NCBI RefSeq assembly: GCF_025426255.1
Contig: NZ_CP104861.1
Coordinates: 186,001-250,000 of the forward strand
Source: Pseudomonas fragi
GTDB taxonomy: Bacteria > Pseudomonadota > Gammaproteobacteria > Pseudomonadales > Pseudomonadaceae
Direction of reading: 5' to 3'
Length of the DNA: 64,000 nt
The position numbers and the translations under genes were made by a program. Shown here piece after piece: positions 18,386-26,500 of the stretch. The notes below the pieces were generated by a model. It was not told where the DNA came from. It saw only the letters and a list, made by a program, of their open reading frames with translations, and did not search any database. The stretch's first letter is position 1, and each line of letters opens with the position of its first letter.

Positions 18386-18530
18386 GTAGCAGCTGCCGTA
18401 GGAACGAGGCTGCGTTCGATTGCGAAGCAATCGTAAAATCAGGATGCGCGTTTCAATTGAATGATCGCTTGTGCTGATTTTACGACGGCTACGCCGCCGG
18501 ACGCAGCCTCGTTCCTTCGGCAGCTGCTAC
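18386..18530. repeat. 145-bp inverted-repeat element, copy 2
   Basis: It begins GTAGCAGCTGCCGTAGGAAC and ends GTTCCTTCGGCAGCTGCTAC, with inner arms TCGTAAAATCAG and CTGATTTTACGA. The copy lies between the convergent genes znuA and thrB and ends eight bases from the thrB stop. Confidence 0.85.
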
Positions 18531-18538
18531 GAAAATAC

Positions 18539-19489
18539 TTACAACGCGAACGGCAGATGGAGGGTTACTTTCTGACGCAATGCCAGGCGCGTTTCAAATT
18601 CGCCCGGATCGTGAATCAGCACGTCCTGACCGGCAAAAGTCTGGGCGGCGATCAGGCGTGACAACCAGAACCGCACGCAGGCAATACGCAGCATGGTTGG
18701 CCACAGCTCGGCCTCACTGGCAGTGAACGGGCGCAGAGCAGCATAGGCGCCAAGCAGTGCGCGCGCGCGCGGGCCATCAATTTGACCTTCTTCGTCAGCG
18801 CACCAGTCATTCAGGGCAATCGCCACGTCGTACAGCATCGGCCCAGAGCAGGCGTTGTAAAAGTCGATCAGCCCCGTCAGGTGCGTGCCTTCGAACATCG
18901 CGTTATCGCGAAACAAATCGCCGTGCAGATTGGCCCGGGGAAGCGCCAGAATCTGTGCCTTGTGCTCAGTGATTTCCTGGAGCGCCTTTTGCAGCAGTTC
19001 AGCCGAGTCAGGCGTCAGGTCGGCCATCAGCGCTGGCCCTTCAGCCAGCATCCAGTCCAGACCGCGGTCAGTCTTGCGCTCCAGCACATTGTTGCGGGTG
19101 GCGGTATGCAAGTGGCCGAGCAACTCCCCGACTTGAGCGCAGTGCTGGGCGTTGGCTTCACGAATGTGCTTGCCCGCGAGGCGCGGCTGCAGCAGCGCCG
19201 GCTTGCCCTTGAGTTCACGCAGGGCTTGTCCGTCAACGGTGCGCAGGGCGAAAGGCACCGGCAAATCGGCCTCATGCAGCACATCCAGCAACTCGATAAA
19301 GAACGGCATCTCTTTGACCGGACCGCGCTCAACCAGGGTCAGGACAAACTCACCCTGCTCCAGGCTGATGAAGTAGTTGGTATTTTCGCTACCCGCGGCA
19401 ATCCCCTGGAAATCGAGCAGGCGGCCGAGTTCGTAAGGCGCAAGGAAGGTTTCCAACTCGCTGCGAGTCAGTGGGGTGAATACAGACAT
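18539..19489 (-). CDS. thrB: Homoserine kinase, aminoglycoside-phosphotransferase type
   Basis: This enzyme phosphorylates homoserine in threonine synthesis. At 316 residues it is the APH-fold homoserine kinase found in pseudomonads, unrelated to the GHMP-type ThrB of enterics. The catalytic loop LHGDLFRDN near residue 190 and the metal-binding LIDFYNA that follows are clear. It precedes a DUF2782 gene upstream on the same strand, as in PAO1. Confidence 0.94.
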   Translation of the reverse strand: MSVFTPLTRSELETFLAPYELGRLLDFQGIAAGSENTNYFISLEQGEFVLTLVERGPVKEMPFFIELLDVLHEADLPVPFALRTVDGQALRELKGKPALLQPRLAGKHIREANAQHCAQVGELLGHLHTATRNNVLERKTDRGLDWMLAEGPALMADLTPDSAELLQKALQEITEHKAQILALPRANLHGDLFRDNAMFEGTHLTGLIDFYNACSGPMLYDVAIALNDWCADEEGQIDGPRARALLGAYAALRPFTASEAELWPTMLRIACVRFWLSRLIAAQTFAGQDVLIHDPGEFETRLALRQKVTLHLPFAL

Positions 19490-19545
19490 GATTTAAATTG
19501 CCAGTACGGGCGCCGTGCGAGGCGGCGCCAATTAAAGTTAAGACG

Positions 19546-19836
19546 CTACTTCCATTCGAAGATTTTCCACGAAGGAATCAGCATATCCGGCTGGTCGGAA
19601 CGGATGTAATTGGCATCAGTACCATCAGCGCGTACCAAAAAGTACGGTTTGCCCCCTTTTGGGGTGACCTTGATGGCGTACAGAAAACCGTTTTGACGGT
19701 ATTCCTGAATGGTTTTATCGCCTTCCGTGCGAATGGTTACATCTGGATCGGCGGTGACTGCTTCATCTGCTGCGAAGGTTACCAGCGGAGTGAATGCAAA
19801 CAAACCGGTCAGCAACAGGCGATTGAGTGTGCGCAT
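19546..19836 (-). CDS. DUF2782 family exported protein
   Basis: The 96-residue protein has a signal peptide (cut near TFAADEA) and the short DUF2782 domain, with the pattern VTIRTEGDKTIQEYRQNG and PYFLVRAD. It is probably periplasmic; its function is unknown. It lies directly upstream of thrB and is divergent from polA, an arrangement conserved in Pseudomonas. Confidence 0.88.
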   Translation of the reverse strand: MRTLNRLLLTGLFAFTPLVTFAADEAVTADPDVTIRTEGDKTIQEYRQNGFLYAIKVTPKGGKPYFLVRADGTDANYIRSDQPDMLIPSWKIFEWK

Positions 19837-19910
19837 GATAACCTTGTCCCTTTGTCGTCATTGGTCCGGACATTCTAGCGCCGGACTCGCCGAAAAGGTT
19901 GATCCTGCTC

Positions 19911-22679
19911 ATGAGCCAAGCTCCCCTCGTCCTGGTGGACGGTTCTTCATATCTGTACCGCGCTTTTCACGCGCTGCCGCCGCTGACTACGTCCAAGGGC
20001 CTGCCCACCGGCGCCGTAAAGGGCGTGTTGAACATGCTCAAAAGCCTGCGCAAGCAGTATCCGGACAGTCCGTTTGCGGTGGTTTTTGATGCCAAGGGCG
20101 GGACATTTCGCGATGACATGTACGCCGAATACAAGGCCAATCGCCCGAGCATGCCCGATGACATGCGGGTGCAAATCGAGCCATTGCACGCCAGCGTGAT
20201 CGCGCTGGGTTTCCCTTTACTGTGCGTTGAAGGCGTTGAGGCGGACGATGTAATCGGTACTCTGGCCCGCAGCAGCGCCGCGGCAGACCGACCGGTGGTC
20301 ATCTCGACCGGCGACAAGGACATGGCGCAACTGGTCGATGGGCACATCACCTTGGTCAACACCATGACCGGCAGCGTGATGGACATTGAGGGCGTTAAAG
20401 AGAAGTTTGGCGTCTCGCCCGAGCAGATCATCGACTATCTCGCGCTGATGGGCGATTCGTCCGACAACATTCCTGGGGTGCCGGGTATTGGTCCAAAAAC
20501 CGCTTCTGGTTTGCTGGTAGGCGTAGGCGGGGGGCTGGTCGACCTATACGAAAAACTCGATATCGTGCCGACCCTGCCCATCCGTGGCGCGAAAAATCTG
20601 CCCGCCAAACTTGAAGAACACCGGGAAATGGCATTTTTGTCGTACCAGTTGGCCACGATCAAGATCGATGTGCCGCTGGACGTCGGCCTGGAAGACTTGC
20701 ACCTCAAGGCCCCCGACTGCGAAAAACTGATTGAGCTATACACCGAACTGGAATTCAAAAGCTGGATTGCCGAGGTTGAGCGCGAGGCCAAGCGTGCCGG
20801 CCAGGTTATTGTTCATGAAGCGCCTGAAGCCCCGGCCGAAGCGCAACAGCAGTACGAAACCATCCTTGATCAGGTTCGTTTCGATGTGTGGCTGAAAAAG
20901 CTCAACGACGCCAAGTTGATTGCCTTTGATACCGAAACCACTGGCCTTGATGCGCAGAAGGCGCAGCTGGTGGGGCTGTCGTTCGCGGTCAAACCCGGCG
21001 AAGCGGCCTACATTCCGTTGACCCACTCCTATATGGGCGTGCCCGAGCAGCTGGATCGCGACACTGTTTTGCGTGCTCTCAAGCCGTTGCTGGAAGACCC
21101 GAGCAAAGCCAAGGTCGGACAACACGCCAAGTACGACATGAATATTCTGGCCAACTGCGCCATCGGTGGCGATCAGGCGTGCGGGATCATGGTGCAGGGC
21201 GTTGCCTTTGACACCATGCTTGAGTCCTATGTGCTCGACTCCACGGGCAGCCGTCACGATATGGACAGCCTGGCCCTCAAGTACCTGGGGCACACCACCA
21301 CCAGCTTCCAGGACATCGCAGGCAAAGGCGCCAAGCAACTGACCTTTGACCAGATTTCGCTGGAACAGGCCGGGCCGTACGCAGCTGAAGACGCCGACGT
21401 GACCCTGCGCTTGCACCATGTACTGCACGAAAAGCTGGCTGCAATTCCAAGCCTGAACACCGTGTTGACTGATATTGAAATGCCGCTGGTGCCGGTACTG
21501 GCGCGTATTGAGCGTCAGGGTGCACTGGTGGATGCCAATCTGCTGGGCATTCAGAGCGTTGAGCTGGGTGACAAGCTGGTTGCGCTTGAGCGTGAGGCTT
21601 TCGCTATCGCGGGTGAGGAATTCAATCTAAGTTCGCCTAAGCAATTGGGTGTGATTCTGTATGAAAAACTCGGTCTGCCGATTATCAGCAAAACTGCCAA
21701 AGGCCAGCCTTCGACCGCCGAAGCGGTGTTGGCCGAACTGGCCGAGCAGGACTTTCCGCTGCCCAAGGTACTGATGCAGTACCGCTCGATGAGCAAGCTG
21801 AAAAGCACTTACACCGATCGCCTACCTGAGCAAATCAATCCGCGTACGGGGCGAATTCATACGTCCTACCACCAGGCGGTCACGGCCACCGGTCGTTTGT
21901 CCTCCAGTGATCCAAACCTGCAGAACATTCCGATTCGTACCGCAGAAGGTCGGCGGATTCGTCAGGCGTTTGTAGCCCCTAAAGGCTACAAACTGCTGGC
22001 GGCGGACTACTCGCAAATCGAATTGCGGATCATGGCGCACCTGGCCAAGGACGAAGGCCTGCTGCACGCCTTCCGCAACAATCTGGACGTGCACAGCGCC
22101 ACGGCCGCCGAGGTATTCGGGGTTGAGTTGGCTAATGTGACCACCGACCAGCGTCGCAGCGCCAAGGCGATCAACTTCGGTCTGATCTACGGCATGAGTG
22201 CCTTTGGCCTGGCCAAGCAAATCGGTGTCGACCGCAAACAGTCTCAGGCCTATATCGACCGCTATTTTGCGCGCTACCCGGGGGTGCTGGACTACATGGA
22301 GCGGACCCGCACCCAGGCCGCCGAGCAAGGCTATGTCGAGACCATTTTCGGTCGACGCCTGTACCTGCCGGAAATCAACGCGAAAAACCCGGCACTGCGC
22401 AAAGGTGCCGAGCGCACGGCAATCAACGCCCCGATGCAGGGCACTGCGGCCGATATCATCAAGAAAGCCATGGTGGCTGTGGATAACTGGCTGAGTGCGT
22501 CTGGCCTGGATGCCCGCGTCATCCTGCAGGTACACGATGAATTGGTACTCGAAGTACGCGAAGACCTGGTGGATCAGGTGCGCGATGAGGTGCGTGTACA
22601 CATGAGTGATGCAGCCAAGCTCGATGTGCCGCTGGTGGTCGAAGTGGGTGTGGGCAACAACTGGGATGAGGCGCACTAA
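19911..22679 (+). CDS. polA: DNA polymerase I
   Basis: PolA removes primers and fills gaps in replication and repair. The 922 residues hold an N-terminal 5' nuclease ([14 protein letters not shown] near residue 7, [17 protein letters not shown]), a 3'-5' proofreading domain ([11 protein letters not shown] near 340) and the polymerase domain with motif A DYSQIELR, motif [15 protein letters not shown] and motif C QVHDELV. The ATG at 19911 is chosen; an in-frame TTG lies four codons upstream. REPIN and ErsA follow. Confidence 0.97.
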   Translation: MSQAPLVLVDGSSYLYRAFHALPPLTTSKGLPTGAVKGVLNMLKSLRKQYPDSPFAVVFDAKGGTFRDDMYAEYKANRPSMPDDMRVQIEPLHASVIALGFPLLCVEGVEADDVIGTLARSSAAADRPVVISTGDKDMAQLVDGHITLVNTMTGSVMDIEGVKEKFGVSPEQIIDYLALMGDSSDNIPGVPGIGPKTASGLLVGVGGGLVDLYEKLDIVPTLPIRGAKNLPAKLEEHREMAFLSYQLATIKIDVPLDVGLEDLHLKAPDCEKLIELYTELEFKSWIAEVEREAKRAGQVIVHEAPEAPAEAQQQYETILDQVRFDVWLKKLNDAKLIAFDTETTGLDAQKAQLVGLSFAVKPGEAAYIPLTHSYMGVPEQLDRDTVLRALKPLLEDPSKAKVGQHAKYDMNILANCAIGGDQACGIMVQGVAFDTMLESYVLDSTGSRHDMDSLALKYLGHTTTSFQDIAGKGAKQLTFDQISLEQAGPYAAEDADVTLRLHHVLHEKLAAIPSLNTVLTDIEMPLVPVLARIERQGALVDANLLGIQSVELGDKLVALEREAFAIAGEEFNLSSPKQLGVILYEKLGLPIISKTAKGQPSTAEAVLAELAEQDFPLPKVLMQYRSMSKLKSTYTDRLPEQINPRTGRIHTSYHQAVTATGRLSSSDPNLQNIPIRTAEGRRIRQAFVAPKGYKLLAADYSQIELRIMAHLAKDEGLLHAFRNNLDVHSATAAEVFGVELANVTTDQRRSAKAINFGLIYGMSAFGLAKQIGVDRKQSQAYIDRYFARYPGVLDYMERTRTQAAEQGYVETIFGRRLYLPEINAKNPALRKGAERTAINAPMQGTAADIIKKAMVAVDNWLSASGLDARVILQVHDELVLEVREDLVDQVRDEVRVHMSDAAKLDVPLVVEVGVGNNWDEAH

Positions 22680-22702
22680 AGGGGCTGCACACAGTTTCTT
22701 TC

Positions 22703-22789
22703 TGTGGGAGCGGGCTTGCTCGCGATGCAAGCGCCGCGGTGTATCTGATAAACCGCGGCGATACCATCGCGAGCAAGCCCGCTCCCACA
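22703..22789. repeat. REPIN with nested inner repeat
   Basis: Outer arms TGTGGGAGCGGGCTTGCTCG-CGATG (22703-22727) and its reverse complement (22765-22789) are perfect. An inner pair, CGCCGCGGT and ACCGCGGCG, extends the hairpin. Confidence 0.9.
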
Positions 22790-22830
22790 TAAGATTTGAG
22801 GGCTTAATTCAAAGAGTTTTTAAGCCTTCG

Positions 22831-22857
22831 GAACTAAATCTGCCAATCACCATCAGA
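22831..22857 (+). promoter_or_regulatory. AlgU (sigma-22) promoter of ErsA
   Basis: GAACTA at 22831-22836 and TCAGA at 22853-22857 are separated by 16 bases, matching the envelope-stress consensus GAACTT-N16/17-TCtga. ErsA in P. aeruginosa is known to depend on this sigma factor. Confidence 0.75.
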
Positions 22858-22862
22858 TTTAT

Positions 22863-22993
22863 TGAATGGCTGCTGAAGCCCTTCAATGCTCCTAATGTTG
22901 TGTTAAGTGTTGGCAGATATCTGGACCCCGCCCTAGCGGTCCAGTACTTGAACCCCGAACTTCCTTCCCCCATGCGAAGTCCGGGGTTTTTTT
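22863..22993 (+). ncRNA. ersA: ErsA small regulatory RNA
   Basis: ErsA is an Hfq-assisted sRNA of pseudomonads, encoded between polA and engB; in P. aeruginosa it represses algC and affects exopolysaccharide and envelope functions. Here the position, the AlgU promoter immediately upstream, a length of about 131 bases, and an intrinsic terminator all agree. The terminator stem is CCCCG-A-ACTTC with GAAGT-C-CGGGG at 22953-22986, followed by seven Ts. The exact 5' end is estimated from the promoter spacing. Confidence 0.82.
22953..22993 (+). terminator. Intrinsic terminator of ErsA
   Basis: The stem of eleven pairs with one mismatch (CCCCGAACTTC / GAAGTCCGGGG) is followed by T7 at 22987-22993. 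Confidence 0.85.
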
Positions 22994-23005
22994 GCCTGCG
23001 ATTTC

Positions 23006-23656
23006 TTACTCGCCGGCCTCAACCAGTTCTTCGCCTTTGTTCGGCAGCTCCATCCAGCGTGCCAGCACGGTGTACGCTTCTTCCAGGCCCATGCGTTTAG
23101 GGGTGGAGAACAATTGGATGGTGACGGCATCACCCCATTGCTTGCGAATGTCCGACTGGATTTTGAGCAGCGTATTTTTTGCAGCGCCGTACGTCAGTTT
23201 GTCTGCTTTGGTCAGCAAAATGTGCATCGGCATGCCGCTCGACACGGTCCAGTCGAGCATCAACAGGTCGAAATCGGTCATTGGATGACGGATATCCATC
23301 ATCAAAATCACGCCTCGCAGGCTTTCACGGCTGCCGAAATAGGCTTCCAGGTGACGCTGCCAGTGCAGCTTCAGCGGGATTGGCACCTTGGCGTAGCCGT
23401 AACCCGGCAGGTCGACCAGGCGACGTTCTTCGTCCAGCTGGAAGAAGTTCAGCAGTTGCGTACGCCCAGGCGTTTTCGACGTACGCGCCAGGCTGGCGTG
23501 GGTCAAAGTGTTGAGTGCACTGGACTTGCCGGCGTTGGAGCGCCCGGCAAACGCGACTTCGTAGCCTTCGTCGTCGGGGCATTGATCGACTTTGGCAGCG
23601 CTGAGCATGAAGGTAGCCTGTTGGCACAGACCGAGAATGGGGTTCTTGAGTTGCAT
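23006..23656 (-). CDS. engB: Ribosome biogenesis GTPase EngB/YsxC
   Basis: This essential GTPase acts in large-subunit ribosome assembly. The 216-residue protein shows G1 GRSNAGKSS near residue 38, G2 with TPGRTQ, G3 DLPGYGYA and G4 TKADK. It converges on ErsA, ending 13 bases from the sRNA terminator. Confidence 0.95.
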   Translation of the reverse strand: MQLKNPILGLCQQATFMLSAAKVDQCPDDEGYEVAFAGRSNAGKSSALNTLTHASLARTSKTPGRTQLLNFFQLDEERRLVDLPGYGYAKVPIPLKLHWQRHLEAYFGSRESLRGVILMMDIRHPMTDFDLLMLDWTVSSGMPMHILLTKADKLTYGAAKNTLLKIQSDIRKQWGDAVTIQLFSTPKRMGLEEAYTVLARWMELPNKGEELVEAGE

Positions 23657-23846
23657 GGGATTTCCGATGTGAGCGGCGTCAGGAATGGACGCGGCGAGCG
23701 TGTCGTTTCCGTTTCAGTGACGCCAGTATATAATGCCGCAGATTTTGTGTGCGCTTTGTCCCAGCGTAGGATGAAGAACACGGGAGCGAAAAACCTAGGT
23801 TGCGCATTAGAACGCAGCAGGCTCCCAACCCTGAAAAGGTCGTTTT

Positions 23847-24101
23847 ATGACGAAATGGCTGCTAGTGCCGGTGTCTTGATGCCACGTTACAGCATTCAGG
23901 CTACACAGGATCCGGAAGCCGTGTACAACCGCGTTTGTATTGTTTGCCATGCTGGTCAGCTTAAGGCCAAGGTTTGAGCACGGTATGGAAGCGCTGGTGC
24001 AACACGTGACCCAGGGTTTCAAGGCGATGCCGCCGCGTGGTTTGTGCATGGACTGCAGTGTCGAGAATTACCGATCCGTCCTACAGTGGATGAACGAGTA
24101 A
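23847..24101 (+). pseudogene. Broken monohaem cytochrome c gene (PA5491-like)
   Basis: The remains of a small exported cytochrome are readable in two frames. Frame 1 starts ATG ACG AAA TGG at 23847 (MTKWLL) but meets TGA at 23877. The middle frame encodes IQATQDPEAVYNR and the haem motif CIVCH, then stops at 23976. The original frame resumes with PRFEHGMEALVQHVTQGFKA and ends CMDCSVENY...MNE at 24101. Relatives have about 14 more residues between CHAGQL and the PRFE stretch, so a small deletion accompanies the second frameshift. The gene sits between engB and cytochrome c4 as in PAO1. It cannot make the normal protein. Confidence 0.8.
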
Positions 24102-24147
24102 GCCCGGCCCATAACTCTTTAACCCTTAGCCGTAGTTGGATTAGCTG

Positions 24148-24768
24148 ATGAACAAATTACTAGTGAGTCTGCTGTTGACCTTGGGCGTCACCGGTATTGC
24201 CCAGGCTGCAGGCACCGCTCTTGTAGGCGATGCTGCTGCAGGTCAGGCAAAAACCGCTGTATGTGGCGCTTGTCACGGTCCAGACGGCAATAGCATGGCC
24301 CCAAACTTTCCAAAACTTGCCGGGCAGGGTGATCGCTACCTGCTCAAGCAGTTGCATGAAATCAAGGACGGCAAGCGCCAGGTGCTGGAAATGACCGGCC
24401 TGCTGGCGAACCTGAACGATCAGGACCTTGCCGACATCGCTGCTTACTACTCAAGCCAAAAAAACTCGGTTGGCGCAGCTGACCCGGCACTGGTTGCCCA
24501 GGGTGAAGCCTTGTTCCGTGGCGGTAACCTTGAGAAAGGCATGCCAGCCTGCACCGGATGCCACTCGCCGGACGGTCAAGGCAACGCAGCAGCCGGCTTC
24601 CCGCATTTGGGCGGTCAGCATGCAAGCTATATCGAGAAGCAGCTGACTGATTTCCGCGAAGGCGATCGCACCAACGATGGTGATTCGATGATCATGCGCG
24701 GCATCGCTGCCAAGATGAGCAACAAGGACATCAAGGCGCTGGCCAGCTACATTCAAGGTCTGCACTAA
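24148..24768 (+). CDS. Dihaem cytochrome c4
   Basis: Cytochrome c4 carries electrons from the bc1 complex to cbb3-type oxidases. The 206-residue protein has a signal peptide ending AQAAG and two cytochrome c domains with CGACH (about 39-43) and CTGCH (about 137-141), each with a distal Met. It is expected to be a periplasmic, membrane-associated protein. It has its own terminator. Confidence 0.95.
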   Translation: MNKLLVSLLLTLGVTGIAQAAGTALVGDAAAGQAKTAVCGACHGPDGNSMAPNFPKLAGQGDRYLLKQLHEIKDGKRQVLEMTGLLANLNDQDLADIAAYYSSQKNSVGAADPALVAQGEALFRGGNLEKGMPACTGCHSPDGQGNAAAGFPHLGGQHASYIEKQLTDFREGDRTNDGDSMIMRGIAAKMSNKDIKALASYIQGLH

Positions 24769-24845
24769 GGCTGTAACGGTCGCGGGGCCAGGTGTTGATA
24801 CGTCTGGCCACGTTAACGATCGTTTAATCCTTGAATGGGAACCTC

Positions 24846-24871
24846 AAAGGGCAGCTTCGGCTGCCCTTTTT
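24846..24871 (+). terminator. Terminator after cytochrome c4
   Basis: AAAGGGCAGC-TTCG-GCTGCCCTTT is a perfect stem with a UUCG-type tetraloop and a T-run. Confidence 0.88.
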
Positions 24872-24895
24872 CATGGCATCTACCGTTACACTATC

Positions 24896-24923
24896 GAACT
24901 CAAGCCATAGCGGACCTGTCTGA
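24896..24923 (+). promoter_or_regulatory. Candidate AlgU promoter of dsbA
   Basis: GAACTC at 24896-24901 and TCTGA at 24919-24923 are spaced by 17 bases, matching the sigma-22 consensus. dsbA is reported to rise in mucoid (AlgU-active) P. aeruginosa, which fits. Confidence 0.6.
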
Positions 24924-24967
24924 ATACAGGTCACGTTGATGCGACCTTATCTGCCCAGGAGTAAAGC

Positions 24968-25606
24968 ATGCGTAATCTGATTCTCAGCGCCGCTCTCGTC
25001 AGTGCCAGCCTGTTTGGCATGACCGCTCAAGCTGCCGAACCGCTTGAAGCGGGTAAACAATATGTAGAGCTGAGCAGCGCCGTCCCGGTTGCCGTGCCTG
25101 GCAAGATCGAAGTTGTCGAACTGTTCTGGTATGGCTGCCCGCATTGCTTTGCATTCGAACCGACCATCAATCCTTGGGCTGAAAAACTCCCGGCAGATGT
25201 GAATTTCGTGCGTATCCCTGCCATGTTTGGCGGGATCTGGAATGTTCACGGCCAACTGTTCATCACCCTTGAAGCCATGGGCGTTGAAAACAAGGTCCAC
25301 AAAGCTGTGTTCCAGGCCATTCATGACGGCAAGAAACTGGCTACCCCAGAAGAAATGGGTGAGTTCCTGGCCGGCGTTGGCGTCGATAAAGACAAATTCC
25401 TGAGCACCTACAACTCGTTCGCCGTCAAAGGCAAGGTTGAAGATGCCAAGAAGAAGGCTCAGGCCTATCAGATCTCCGGCGTACCGACCATGGTGGTCAA
25501 TGGTAAGTACCGCTTCGACCTGGGCACTGCCGGTGGTCCTGAAGGCGCATTGAATGTTGCCGATCAGTTGATCGCCAAAGAGCGTGCCGCGAACGCTAAA
25601 AACTAA
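24968..25606 (+). CDS. dsbA: Thiol:disulfide interchange protein DsbA
   Basis: DsbA introduces disulfides into exported proteins. The 212-residue protein has a signal peptide ending AQAAEP, the redox motif CPHC (in YGCPHCFAFEP, about residue 55), the helical insert, and the cis-Pro loop GVPTMVVNGKY. It is followed by the nuclease-like and GGDEF genes, as in PAO1 (PA5489-PA5487). Confidence 0.95.
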   Translation: MRNLILSAALVSASLFGMTAQAAEPLEAGKQYVELSSAVPVAVPGKIEVVELFWYGCPHCFAFEPTINPWAEKLPADVNFVRIPAMFGGIWNVHGQLFITLEAMGVENKVHKAVFQAIHDGKKLATPEEMGEFLAGVGVDKDKFLSTYNSFAVKGKVEDAKKKAQAYQISGVPTMVVNGKYRFDLGTAGGPEGALNVADQLIAKERAANAKN

Positions 25607-25621
25607 GCGGCGCCCTCTCCC

Positions 25622-26500
25622 ATGCGCCGCTGGAAAGGCGAACGAATCGTTGGTCTGCATGAGCCGCAGGTCAACGAGGATCATCTGGCAGCCTGCGGGA
25701 TGCCGGATGATCGGCGTTTGCGACTGCTCAGTTTCAATATCCAGGTCGGTAACAGTACTCAAGGCTACCGACATTACCTGACCCGCAGTTGGCAGCATGT
25801 ACTGCCACACAAAGGGCGGGCCGGGAATCTGGAGCGCATTGGCGACTTGTTGGGCGACTTCGATCTGGTTGCCCTGCAAGAGGCCGACGGTGGCAGCCAC
25901 CGCTCCGGCTACATCAATCAGGTCAAGTACCTGGCCCAACAGGGCGAATTCCCCTACTGGTATCAACAGCTCAATCGCAACCTCGGTCGTCTGGCCCAGC
26001 ACAGCAATGGCCTGCTGAGCCGACTGCGTCCAACCATGATTGAAGATCACCCCTTGCCCGGCCCTGCGGGTCGTGGCGCGATTCTGGTGCGTTTTGGTGA
26101 TGGCCCTGATGCGCTGGTGGTCGTGATAATGCATCTGGCGCTCGGAACCAAAACCCGTACCCGACAGCTGGCTTACATTCGCGAGCTGATTGGTGGCTAT
26201 CAGCATCAGGTGCTGATGGGCGATATGAACACCCATGCCAACGACCTGTTGCAAACCTCACCTTTGCGCGACCTCGGGTTGCTGGCGCCGCAAATGGAGG
26301 CCACCTTCCCCAGTTGGCGTCCGCAACGTTGTCTTGATCATATTTTGCTCAGTCCCAGCCTGACCCTTGAGCGTGTGCAAGTGCTGAATCAACCTATCTC
26401 GGACCATCTGCCCGTGGCGGTTGATATCCGTTTGCCTGGCTCTGTCGGGGTCGATTCACAGCTCGCGTTGCGCCCGACTGACAGTGAGCCCCAGGCATGA
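25622..26500 (+). CDS. Endonuclease/exonuclease/phosphatase family protein
   Basis: The 292-residue protein has the EEP fold. Visible catalytic pieces are SFNIQVGN near residue 37, LQEADGG near 86, GDMNTHAND near 200 and ISDHLPVAVD near 263. Substrate is unknown; it has no signal peptide. The stop overlaps the start of the diguanylate cyclase gene (ATGA), suggesting joint translation. It has no good ribosome site, so expression may be coupled to dsbA, 15 bases upstream. Confidence 0.85.
   Translation: MRRWKGERIVGLHEPQVNEDHLAACGMPDDRRLRLLSFNIQVGNSTQGYRHYLTRSWQHVLPHKGRAGNLERIGDLLGDFDLVALQEADGGSHRSGYINQVKYLAQQGEFPYWYQQLNRNLGRLAQHSNGLLSRLRPTMIEDHPLPGPAGRGAILVRFGDGPDALVVVIMHLALGTKTRTRQLAYIRELIGGYQHQVLMGDMNTHANDLLQTSPLRDLGLLAPQMEATFPSWRPQRCLDHILLSPSLTLERVQVLNQPISDHLPVAVDIRLPGSVGVDSQLALRPTDSEPQA

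Larger units (their letters stand above)
22680..23005. other. polA-engB intergenic region
   Basis: The 326-base gap holds a REPIN (22703-22789), an AlgU-type promoter (22831-22857), the ErsA small RNA and its terminator. No protein gene is seen. Confidence 0.85.

Noticed and set aside
24947..26254. A 435-codon minus-strand open frame opposite dsbA and the nuclease gene
   Set aside because: Both plus-strand genes are clear by motif; the antisense protein has no family features.
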